Assembly: GCA_021811805.1 (NCBI GenBank)
Contig: JAKAQA010000006.1
Coordinates: 1-33,528 of the forward strand
DNA: 33,528 nucleotides
DNA from: a bacterium
GTDB lineage: Bacteria > SZUA-79 > Acidulodesulfobacterales > Acidulodesulfobacteraceae
Direction of reading: 5' to 3'
In this document: positions 25,185 to 33,159 of the stretch, in pieces
Position numbering within the stretch: position 1 is the stretch's first letter
Layout of the letters: each line of letters opens with the position of its first letter
Notes under the pieces: generated by a model
Seen by the model: only the letters and a program-made list of their open reading frames with translations
What the model was told of the DNA's origin: nothing
Databases searched by the model: none
Position numbers and translations under genes: made by a program

Positions 25185-26327
25185 TTATTCGCCGAAAAGA
25201 GCTTTCTGGGCGGCTTTAAGTCCGCTGCCCGTTTCAAATTTATAACCGAGTTCTTTTAATACCGCCTCTAATGCAGAAATAGCGGTTATGACGTCGAAAC
25301 ATCCCGCATAGCCGAGATGGGCTATCCTGAATATCTTGCCTTTAGCGGCATCCTGGCCGCCCGCTATCGTAATTCCGTATTTTTCTCTTATAAGTTTTGT
25401 TATTTTACCGGCATCTATGCCTTCCGGCGCCCAAACCGCCGTAAGAGCATTCGACGGTTCGCCTGCCGTATAAAGTTTTAATCCCATCGCCTGCACTGCG
25501 GTTCTTAACGCATTAGCAAGATTTGCATGTCTTTTAAAAACTTTTTCAAGCCCTTCTTCCTTAATTTCCCTTAATACTTCCCTTAAACCGACTATAAGCT
25601 GAACGTTAGGAGTATAGGCATTCTGATTTTTTTCGAGAGATTTTTTTTCTTTTTTAAAATTAAAATAATATTTCGGAAGCGTAGATTTCTCTACGAAACC
25701 CCATGCCTTTTCGCTCAAGGAAGCAAACGCAAGTCCCGGAGGAAGCATAAGCGCCTTTTGCGAACCGGTTACCACAACGTCTATGCCCCATTCGTCCTGA
25801 GGAACGTTTGTTACGCCGAGAGCAGTAATTGCATCTACTACAAGTATGGTATTCGGCTTTTTTTTAATTATATCGGCAATTTCTTTTACGGGATGATAAA
25901 CGCCCGTGGACGTTTCGGACGCCTGTATGTAAACGGCTTTTATTTCGGGGTCTTCGTTTAACGCATTTTCGATTGACTTTGGAGAAACGGTATGTCCCCA
26001 CTCCACGTCTATAGCTTTTACGTTAACCGAATATGCTTTGCAAATATCGAACCATCTTTCTCCGAATTTCCCCCCTCTGACGGCAAGCGCATGGTCTCCC
26101 GCCGAAAGAAGATTAGACACGCAGCCCTCCATCGCTCCGGTACCGCTTGAAGTGAATATTAAAACCTCCTGCTTCGTCTGAAAAAGATATTTCAAATTAT
26201 CCCTTACTTCCTGAAGTATAACCGAATATTCCGGTGCGCGGTGATGAACTATAGGAAGCGCCATATCGGCTAAAGCGCGTTCCGGCACGGGAGTCGGTCC
26301 GGGCGCCAATAAATACTTTTTCTGCAT
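25185..26327 (-). CDS. Class V aminotransferase, probable phosphoserine aminotransferase
   Basis: A 380-residue fold type I PLP enzyme of the serine-pyruvate/alanine-glyoxylate aminotransferase family. Seen: YLLAPGPTPVPERAL (5-19), FTSSGTGAMEGCVSNLL (58-74), ILVVDAITALGVT with the PLP-binding aspartate, and VVVTGSQKALMLPPGLAF with the Schiff-base lysine. Direct linkage to serA makes phosphohydroxypyruvate the likely substrate, replacing the classical SerC. This non-orthologous form is known from archaea and several anaerobic bacterial lineages. Alanine-glyoxylate transamination is the alternative. It is the first gene of the long minus-strand series and has an AAGGGG site before the ATG. Confidence 0.88.
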   Translation of the reverse strand: MQKKYLLAPGPTPVPERALADMALPIVHHRAPEYSVILQEVRDNLKYLFQTKQEVLIFTSSGTGAMEGCVSNLLSAGDHALAVRGGKFGERWFDICKAYSVNVKAIDVEWGHTVSPKSIENALNEDPEIKAVYIQASETSTGVYHPVKEIADIIKKKPNTILVVDAITALGVTNVPQDEWGIDVVVTGSQKALMLPPGLAFASLSEKAWGFVEKSTLPKYYFNFKKEKKSLEKNQNAYTPNVQLIVGLREVLREIKEEGLEKVFKRHANLANALRTAVQAMGLKLYTAGEPSNALTAVWAPEGIDAGKITKLIREKYGITIAGGQDAAKGKIFRIAHLGYAGCFDVITAISALEAVLKELGYKFETGSGLKAAQKALFGE

Positions 26328-26428
26328 TTTTAACCCCTTAATAAAATTATTAAATTATACAAATTTACAAAATAAACTTATTATGTTATATTTAAACCAT
26401 TTAATACTTAACCAAATTTAAGAAAAAT

Positions 26429-26500
26429 TGTCAAGAATTTATAAAAAATTTATAAAATTTCTTTGATAAATTTGACATTTACGCTAATCGGCATTATAAT
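26429..26500. promoter_or_regulatory. Divergent promoter region with perfect sigma70 promoter for mltD
   Basis: On the plus strand TTGACA (26472-26477), a 17-base spacer and TATAAT (26495-26500) form a perfect consensus promoter 79 bases before the mltD ATG. On the minus strand another TTGACA (26434-26429) faces the aminotransferase, but no good -10 follows at 16-18 bases. The 37 bases between the two -35 boxes are almost pure A/T with two AATTTATAAA copies, like a shared UP element. A palindrome TGCTTAAGCA (26532-26541) lies in the mltD leader and could be an operator. Confidence 0.75.
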
Positions 26501-26578
26501 CATTAATGTCTAATATTTTAATTGCTTGAATTGCTTAAGCATTTAAACATAAATGAACAAATTATATACTAACGAATA

Positions 26579-28399
26579 ATGAGAAAAATTAATCTGCTTT
26601 ATATTTTTTTTACCGCAATATTTACCGTCTTTTTAATTTCCGATTGCTATGGTTCGAATCTAAACGGCGATGCTAATTTCGTAAAAATAAAATTCAAAAC
26701 CACTTACAATAAAAATAAAAAACCTGACAACGACGGTTCCGCTAAAGTAACGGTAATATCGTCTTCCCCCATAGCGTCCGGCAATAATACTATAGATATT
26801 AATAAAATCAATAAAAACCGAACATCGGACTATCGGACTACAGTAGCGGCGGCAGGAAACGTCCAAACCGACCCTGCAAATTATAAAAATGAAAGCGTGA
26901 AAGCCGGCTCCGGTAAAATTCCCGCAAATTCTTCTAATCTTACGGATTCGGGTCTTTTAGCAAAAAAAGGGGATTTTAATAATTATCAATATCAAAAAAA
27001 TTTGTCCCATATATTTCCGATGATAATAAACAAAGAAATAATACATTATATACATTTTTATCAAACCTCGGGAAGAAAGTTTTTTAAATACGCGCTTTCA
27101 AGGTCGGAAAGATATATCCCTATGATTAAAAAAGTTTTCAAAAAACTAGGACTGCCTAACGATCTGGCTTATCTAGCGATGGTTGAAAGCGGTTTTTCCC
27201 CCACCGCATATTCTTATGCCGGAGCGAGCGGCATGTGGCAGTTTATACCGTCAACCGGAAGAATATTCGGCTTGACTATAAACTGGTGGGTCGACGAGAG
27301 AAGAAATCCTGTGGAATCTACATATGCGGCCGGCGAATATTTAAAAGACCTTTTTAACAAATTCGGCTCCTGGTATCTTGCCGCAGCCGCTTATAATTCC
27401 GGAGAATTAACTATAGAAAGAGCTTTGTCGTTATATCCGGGAGGGGATTTCTGGACGATATCGCAAAACAGGCCGTATCTTTTACCCGGACAGACACGAA
27501 GATACGTTCCGAAAATTATTGCGGCCGCAATAATTGCAAAAGACCCTCAAAATTTCGGATTTCATAATATAGATTATAAAAAACCGATTAAGTTTAAACA
27601 GGTAAACGTTCCTTATTCGGCAAGCCTGTACAATTTAGCCAAATGCATAGGCATATCCGAATACATGCTTCATAAAATGAATCCCGAACTGTTAAGAAAC
27701 GCGACCCCTCCCGACGACCCGGGATTTATGCTGAATATACCGGCGAAAGATTACGGCAGGTTTATAAAAAACTTTAAATACGTTAAAAAATATGCTGTTA
27801 AACAGCCGAGAATCGTCTATACGGCTTATTCCAGACCTAAGAATAATACCGTTTATACCGTCGAACCGGGAGATACCCTTCTGGGGATAGCTTCTAAATA
27901 CGGCGTGCCGCTTGGGACTATCGAAAGATACAACGGGCTTAATAATTATTCCATACTTAAAGTAGGCGAAAGAATTACTATTCCTGGGACGGCAGGCTCC
28001 CGTATATCTTATGCCGGCACCGGAAAAAATTACGGCAATGCGGGCTTGACTTACATTATAGTAAAACCCGGCATGACTTTATGGAGCATATCCCAAAAAT
28101 TTCACGTATCCTTGAATTTTATTAAAAACATAAATCATATCAGGGGAAACGATATCCGTTTAGGCGAAAAAATATTTTTAAAAGGCGGCGGCAATCCGAA
28201 TATTAAATATTCGTATATCGGTAACGGCGGCCCTAAAAAAACGGAAGCCGGATTATTGCATTACAGGGTAAAATTCGGCGATTCTCTTTATGCTATTTCG
28301 TCAAAATTTCACGAAAACGTTAAAAATATCATGGCCGCGAATAATATAAAAAATCCTAATTCTATTTATCCCGGCGAAGTCCTTAAGATAGCCAGATAA
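26579..28399 (+). CDS. mltD: Membrane-bound lytic murein transglycosylase D with three LysM repeats
   Basis: This enzyme cleaves peptidoglycan glycan strands in the periplasm to form 1,6-anhydro-muropeptides. The 606 residues comprise an N-terminal signal sequence (5-24, ending ISDCYGS; the cysteine is in a weak lipobox context), a low-complexity Ser/Asn linker to about 135, an SLT domain (about 170-320) with catalytic glutamate in LAMVESGFSPTAYSYAGAS and the GMWQFIPSTGR and AAAAYNSGE motifs, then three LysM domains at about 420-464 (VEPGDTLLGIASKYGVPLGT), 493-537 (VKPGMTLWSISQKFHVSLNF) and 560-604 (VKFGDSLYAISSKFHENVKN). Two bases separate its stop from the moeA ATG, so it probably leads an mltD-moeA-ntrC operon. 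Confidence 0.95.
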   Translation: MRKINLLYIFFTAIFTVFLISDCYGSNLNGDANFVKIKFKTTYNKNKKPDNDGSAKVTVISSSPIASGNNTIDINKINKNRTSDYRTTVAAAGNVQTDPANYKNESVKAGSGKIPANSSNLTDSGLLAKKGDFNNYQYQKNLSHIFPMIINKEIIHYIHFYQTSGRKFFKYALSRSERYIPMIKKVFKKLGLPNDLAYLAMVESGFSPTAYSYAGASGMWQFIPSTGRIFGLTINWWVDERRNPVESTYAAGEYLKDLFNKFGSWYLAAAAYNSGELTIERALSLYPGGDFWTISQNRPYLLPGQTRRYVPKIIAAAIIAKDPQNFGFHNIDYKKPIKFKQVNVPYSASLYNLAKCIGISEYMLHKMNPELLRNATPPDDPGFMLNIPAKDYGRFIKNFKYVKKYAVKQPRIVYTAYSRPKNNTVYTVEPGDTLLGIASKYGVPLGTIERYNGLNNYSILKVGERITIPGTAGSRISYAGTGKNYGNAGLTYIIVKPGMTLWSISQKFHVSLNFIKNINHIRGNDIRLGEKIFLKGGGNPNIKYSYIGNGGPKKTEAGLLHYRVKFGDSLYAISSKFHENVKNIMAANNIKNPNSIYPGEVLKIAR

Positions 28400-28401
28400 A
28401 A

Positions 28402-29607
28402 ATGATATCGTTCGATGAAGCGTATAATATAATCAATTCCGCGGCTATATATTTAAAACCGGAAAACATACCCCTGCTGGATTCGTTAGGCAGAGTTTCT
28501 TATTCAGATGTCGTATCCAAGGTCGATTATCCGGCCGAAAACAACTCGGCAATGGATGGATACGCCGTAAATTCAAACCTCGTTTCAAAAATAAATAACG
28601 CCGGTTTAAAATTAGAAATAGATAAAAAAGTTATATATGCAGGAAGCGGATTGAAAACCCCTGTAAAACACGATTCGGCAGTGCGCATAATGACGGGAGG
28701 ATACCTTCCCGAAATGCTTGACGCCGTGATTCCGGTTGAAGATGCCGCAGTCGAAGACGGCCGCCTGATTATAGAGTCCCCAATAAAGCCTGATAAAAAT
28801 GTCAGGAAAAAAGGCGAGGATATAAAAAACGGAGGCTTAATCTTAAATAAAAACACAAGATTAACCCCTGAAAACATATCGTTGCTTGCATCGTGCAATA
28901 TTAAAAAAATAAGGGTGTATGAAAAAATACCCGTATCGATTATTTCTACCGGCAACGAAATAATCGATTTTAACCGTAAGCCTAAATACGGCAAAATCTA
29001 TAATTCTAACGGGATACTGGCTGAAAACTTTTTACTGCAAAACGGATGCGCCGTTTTAAATAACGCCGTATGCAAAGACGATTTAAAAGAAATAAAAGAA
29101 ACTTTATCGCATGCGGCAAAAATTAGCAAAATAATAATAACTTCCGCCGGCGCTTCTTTCGGCGACAAAGATTTTACCGAAAAAGCACTCGAATCCGTCG
29201 GATTCAAAATTAAATTCAGGCAGGTCGCTATAAAACCGGCAAAACCGTTCTCATTCGGGTTGATTAATAAAAAAATACCGGTTTTTATGCTCCCGGGAAA
29301 TCCGCTAGCCTTTTATACGTGCTTAGCGGTGTTCGTTAAGCCTTTTATTAACCGCCATATTAAAATAAACAGCCGCATGCGGGTAATTAAATCTAAATCC
29401 GCATTCGAGTATATTAAGAGCAATAAAAGAAGAGAGTTTATACCCGCGCGTACTTTTTATAAAGACGGCGCCGTATATTCGGAAATCTATAAAAAATCCG
29501 GACCTGCGATGGTCAGTTCTCTCGGCTATATGAATTCCATAATATCGGTTCCGGAAAATGTTTCTAAGGTAGTTAAGGAAGATTTACTTGATACCTACCA
29601 GATATAA
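28402..29607 (+). CDS. moeA: Molybdopterin molybdenumtransferase MoeA
   Basis: MoeA inserts molybdate (or tungstate) into adenylylated molybdopterin. The 401 residues show the domain order of the family: NNSAMDGYAV (48-57), IMTGGYLPEMLDAVIPVEDA (94-113), NVRKKGEDIKNGGLIL, SIISTGNEII (179-188), KIYNSNGILAENF, the MPT-binding SAGASFGDKDF and MLPGNPLAFYTCLAVFVKPF. The usual SGG(V/A)SVGDYD motif is altered to SAGASFGDKD, keeping the key GD. Domain IV at the C-terminus is complete. It lies between mltD and the NtrC-type regulator with gaps of 2 and 5 bases. No other moa/mog genes are here. Confidence 0.95.
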   Translation: MISFDEAYNIINSAAIYLKPENIPLLDSLGRVSYSDVVSKVDYPAENNSAMDGYAVNSNLVSKINNAGLKLEIDKKVIYAGSGLKTPVKHDSAVRIMTGGYLPEMLDAVIPVEDAAVEDGRLIIESPIKPDKNVRKKGEDIKNGGLILNKNTRLTPENISLLASCNIKKIRVYEKIPVSIISTGNEIIDFNRKPKYGKIYNSNGILAENFLLQNGCAVLNNAVCKDDLKEIKETLSHAAKISKIIITSAGASFGDKDFTEKALESVGFKIKFRQVAIKPAKPFSFGLINKKIPVFMLPGNPLAFYTCLAVFVKPFINRHIKINSRMRVIKSKSAFEYIKSNKRREFIPARTFYKDGAVYSEIYKKSGPAMVSSLGYMNSIISVPENVSKVVKEDLLDTYQI

Positions 29608-29612
29608 TAAAT

Positions 29613-31073
29613 ATGCCTGATATGAAAAAACATAAAATCTTAATCGTCGATGACGAGCAAAGCTTGGTTTACGTATTAAAAAAACTTCTGGAGGACGAAT
29701 TTATTATCGATACCGCTTCGGACGGTGAGGAAGCGGTATCGCATATAGAGCGTAATAATTATTTTGCGATATTTTTGGATATAAGGATTCCAAAAATTAA
29801 CGGCATGGAAGTATTGGCTTATACAAGAAAATTAGACGACAAGCCCAACGTTATAATTATGACCGCCCAGAATACTATGGTAAACGCTATAGACGCTATG
29901 AAACAGGGCGCGTACGATTATATAACGAAACCTTTTGAATTGGAAGAAATTCTGGGCATAATAGAAAAAATAAAAAAGAACGATAATTTAACGGATAAAA
30001 AATCAGAAAAGTCTGAAGATTTTCTCGATACCCTGCTTGTAGGCAAATCCAAAACTATGCAGGAAGTCTTCAAAACTATAGGTAAATTGTCGCATAACAA
30101 CGTCACCGTATTGATTCTGGGAGAATCGGGAACCGGCAAAGAGCTCGTAGCCAGAGCCATACATTTAAACAGCGTAAGAAGCGATAAGCCGTTTATTGTA
30201 GTCGATACTCCGTCCGTTCCTTCGGAACTGCTCGAATCAGAACTATTCGGACACGAGAAAGGTTCTTATACCGGCGCAAACGAAAAAAAAGAAGGAAAAT
30301 TCATTAGCGCGAACGGCGGAACTATCTTTTTAGACGAAATAGGGGATATGCCTTTAAATCTTCAGGCAAAACTCCTGCGCGTAATTCAGGAAAAAGAGGT
30401 TGAATCGGTTGGCTCCAATAAACCGGTCAAAATAGACGTCAGAATTATCGCCGCTACTAATAAAAACCTTAAGTCAATGATTAAAAACGCAAAATTCAGG
30501 GAAGACCTATACTACCGCCTTAATGTTATAGAAATTACTCTGCCGCCTTTGAGAGAACGAAAATCGGATATACCTATTTTAGCCGACTTCTTTATAAAAA
30601 AATTTTCTAAAGAACTTAATATCCCGGAAAAACAGTTAAGCGGCGATGCCCTTTCGTTCCTTCAGTCGTATAATTTCCCCGGAAATATCAGGGAACTGGA
30701 AAACGCCGTAAGAAGATGCATGGTTATGTCGCCTTCGTCTATATTGAATTACGAAGACTTCATGGAAATATTGAGCAACGACGAAAATAATTTAAGTATC
30801 GAAAAAAACTCAAAAGATAAGAAAACGGAAATCAATCCTTTTGAAGACATTATAAGGCATAAGATAAAAAATTACGCCGAAAAAGTCAAAGATGCTGAAA
30901 TTAACGACGTTTATAAATCCATAATGAGTCTGACCGAAAAAATAATTATAGAAGAAATCCTGAATTTATACGATTTTAACCAGTTGAAAGTTTCCAAACT
31001 TTTAGGAATAAACAGAAATACTCTGCGAAAAAGAATAAACGAATACAAAATAGATTTAAAAAAAACAAATTAA
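29613..31073 (+). CDS. NtrC-family sigma54-dependent response regulator
   Basis: A 486-residue regulator in three parts. The receiver domain (8-125) has the acidic pair in ILIVDDEQ, phospho-acceptor D56 in FLDIRIPKINGMEV and the lysine in YITKPFE. The AAA+ domain (about 143-380) has Walker A GESGTGKE, the sigma54-contact loop GSYTGA (GAFTGA with Ser and Tyr replacing Ala and Phe), Walker B GGTIFLDEIGDM and the arginine-finger region FREDLYYRLNV. The C-terminal Fis-type helix-turn-helix (about 445-480) reads LKVSKLLGINRNTLRKRINEY. It activates sigma54 promoters after phosphorylation. Its start is five bases after moeA; a second ATG three codons on is an alternative. No kinase gene adjoins it, and the targets are unknown. 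Its stop overlaps the convergent diguanylate cyclase stop. Confidence 0.95.
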   Translation: MPDMKKHKILIVDDEQSLVYVLKKLLEDEFIIDTASDGEEAVSHIERNNYFAIFLDIRIPKINGMEVLAYTRKLDDKPNVIIMTAQNTMVNAIDAMKQGAYDYITKPFELEEILGIIEKIKKNDNLTDKKSEKSEDFLDTLLVGKSKTMQEVFKTIGKLSHNNVTVLILGESGTGKELVARAIHLNSVRSDKPFIVVDTPSVPSELLESELFGHEKGSYTGANEKKEGKFISANGGTIFLDEIGDMPLNLQAKLLRVIQEKEVESVGSNKPVKIDVRIIAATNKNLKSMIKNAKFREDLYYRLNVIEITLPPLRERKSDIPILADFFIKKFSKELNIPEKQLSGDALSFLQSYNFPGNIRELENAVRRCMVMSPSSILNYEDFMEILSNDENNLSIEKNSKDKKTEINPFEDIIRHKIKNYAEKVKDAEINDVYKSIMSLTEKIIIEEILNLYDFNQLKVSKLLGINRNTLRKRINEYKIDLKKTN

Positions 31074-33013
31074 TACCCTTCTTCCTTCCACATATCTTTA
31101 GTAAACCTCACGACTTTATTTCTTCCGTTCTCTTTTGCTTCGTAAAGAGCAACATCCGAAAATTTAACCGCCTGCCAGAACTTGTCCGAATCCGTCGGAT
31201 ATTCGCAGACCCCTATACTTATGGTCTTCTTAAGAACTACTCCGCCCGGAATTTCCAGCGGCGACGATTCGATGGCTTTCCTGATTTTTTCGGCGATAGC
31301 GACGCCTTCTCCTTCTTTTATGTCGATTAACAAGGCAAGAAATTCCTCGCCGCCGAATCTAACTGCAATATCGGAGATTCTTATGCTTTTTCTTATCTGC
31401 TTGGCGACATTCCTCAGGACTACGTCGCCGTTGTCATGACCGTATCTATCGTTAACCTCCTTAAAGTGGTCCACGTCCAACATTAAAATTCCCAAATTGG
31501 TGCCGCGGCGTTTTATACCCGAAACTATATTTTCGGAAGAGTCGTCTAAATACCTCCTGTTGTATAAACCGGTAAGCTGGTCCATTATCGACTGCTCTTT
31601 TAAGAGTTCCATTAATTTTCTAGATTCGATGACCGGAGACGCTTCCGCAAGATAACCTTTAATATACGGTATCATCCAGTGGACGAAATCAGCCACGTCG
31701 TTATCGAATATAAGCTGTAAAATCATTCCGACTTTACCTCCGATATATATCGGGATACAGTAGTAATTATACTTTTCGTCGCAAGCATTAACCGCTTCGC
31801 CTTCATTTTCTTCCGAAACGTTAAACTTAAAATTAGGACAGATACAAGTAAAATTTAAAGAATCGACGTCTCCGCCTGTTCTTTTTGCTCTGCAGATATC
31901 GGCGTCTTCTAAAAACGACCTGCCGCACCACATATCGTTTTTACCTAAATTAATTTTAGAGCCTACGGCAAGAAGATTCATTTTATTATTATCGCCTACT
32001 TCATATATCGCATAATTTTCGAAACACATATAGTCCCTGATTATAGACTCTACTCTTTTTATTATATCTTTTTTAGTCCTGTCGTTTTCTATTACTTTTT
32101 TGAAATTATAAATCCTGACTAATTCGTTTATAATTTTTATCGTATCTTTAAGGTAATTATCGGTTTTTATGACCGTATATCCTATTAGAGTAGAAACTTT
32201 TGAATCGATGTCGGATAGTATGCCTTTAAGGCTCCTGGAAGTTTCTTGAAGCGTTTTTGCAACCTTGCCGGCTTCATCCTCTGGAAGACCCTCTTCGTCT
32301 ATAAACGCTCCGTCCATCTCTCCTTCTTTAAGGTTTTCCAGACCCTTTTCGATTTTTTGAAACAAAGAAATATACGGGCTTAAAAATCTGAAAAATAAAA
32401 GCACCAGTATAATCAGGAATATAAAAAAGATTGCGGAAGTCTGCGCGATAGTCCTGAACGTCATCGCCCTTACGGAAGAAAGGTTCATAGTCAGGCTGAT
32501 GGCTCCTAAAACTGCGCCGGATTTAGCCTTATGACACATAAGGCAATCCACCGCGCCTCTGCTTGTAACCTTATAAGGAATTATTACGCGGTATTTTACG
32601 GAATTAAACGTTTCGTCTAATTTTTCTATTTTTTTTCCGGTTGCGAGCACGTATTTCTCGTCTGCGGTTGTCGGCTCTTCGCTTTTAAACCCCGGACCGA
32701 ACTGCTTATCGACGGGATTACCCCTTATAATGGATATATTCCGGATATCCACCTTCTCAGAAGCTTGTTTAAGCCTCCGGACAAATATCTTTCTGTTCTG
32801 TATGACGCCCATCACCATCAAAGAAGTAAGGCTGTCCCTAACGATAGTTGCGATAGTTTTTGAACGTATTTTCGCTTCGTTTATGGATTCCTGCCTGAAA
32901 TTTAAGGCAAAAATAGTGTCTATGATAATGAACAGCATTACAAGGAGAATAACCATCCTTGAAATTATTTTAGTCTTAAGGGATTTATTTGTTTTTTTTA
33001 TTTTTTTGACCAT
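31070..33013 (-). CDS. Diguanylate cyclase with periplasmic CxxCH haem-type sensor
   Basis: A 647-residue membrane signalling protein. Membrane helix 1 (about 19-37) and helix 2 (190-209) bracket a periplasmic domain that contains one c-type haem motif, CLMCH (157-161), followed by KAKSGAVLGAISLTMNLS. This resembles the single-haem periplasmic sensors of the DUF3365/Tll0287 type. A HAMP-like linker follows, then a cytoplasmic GAF-like region (about 300-450) with a cysteine set (WCGRSFLEDADIC, CICPNF, NACDEKYNYYC), then a GGDEF domain (about 480-647) with DQLTGLYNRR, DVDHFKEVNDRYGHDNGD, active-site GGEEF (554-558) and an inhibitory RxxD site (RISD) five residues before it. It should make c-di-GMP in response to redox state or a haem ligand. 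No EAL domain is present. No ribosome site is evident. Confidence 0.9.
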   Translation of the reverse strand: MVKKIKKTNKSLKTKIISRMVILLVMLFIIIDTIFALNFRQESINEAKIRSKTIATIVRDSLTSLMVMGVIQNRKIFVRRLKQASEKVDIRNISIIRGNPVDKQFGPGFKSEEPTTADEKYVLATGKKIEKLDETFNSVKYRVIIPYKVTSRGAVDCLMCHKAKSGAVLGAISLTMNLSSVRAMTFRTIAQTSAIFFIFLIILVLLFFRFLSPYISLFQKIEKGLENLKEGEMDGAFIDEEGLPEDEAGKVAKTLQETSRSLKGILSDIDSKVSTLIGYTVIKTDNYLKDTIKIINELVRIYNFKKVIENDRTKKDIIKRVESIIRDYMCFENYAIYEVGDNNKMNLLAVGSKINLGKNDMWCGRSFLEDADICRAKRTGGDVDSLNFTCICPNFKFNVSEENEGEAVNACDEKYNYYCIPIYIGGKVGMILQLIFDNDVADFVHWMIPYIKGYLAEASPVIESRKLMELLKEQSIMDQLTGLYNRRYLDDSSENIVSGIKRRGTNLGILMLDVDHFKEVNDRYGHDNGDVVLRNVAKQIRKSIRISDIAVRFGGEEFLALLIDIKEGEGVAIAEKIRKAIESSPLEIPGGVVLKKTISIGVCEYPTDSDKFWQAVKFSDVALYEAKENGRNKVVRFTKDMWKEEGY

Positions 33014-33036
33014 ATTTAAATACTTATATCATAAAA

Positions 33037-33159
33037 TTAAAAATGCATGCAAACTATTTTTATTTTGTTAATAACTTCTAAGGGGGAGTATCTCGTGATT
33101 TCCGATAAAATATCGAATATCGTTTGAAATTTTTCCTCTCCTACGGCGTCAATTTTCAA
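33037..33159 (-). CDS. Possible small ORF overlapping the CDF gene end
   Basis: A 40-codon frame from TTG 33159 reads LKIDAVGEEKFQTIFDILSE and continues to a TAA at 33037. It has an amphipathic, coding-like composition and fills most of the space between the CDF gene and the diguanylate cyclase. It overlaps the last residues of the CDF frame by 11 bases in a different frame. There is no ATG at the front and no clear ribosome site. It could be a small protein, a frameshifted CDF tail, or chance. Confidence 0.22.
   Translation of the reverse strand: MKIDAVGEEKFQTIFDILSEITRYSPLEVINKIKIVCMHF

Noticed and set aside
28527-28994. 155-residue minus-strand ORF
   Set aside because: It lies wholly within moeA, which has full family motifs on the other strand.
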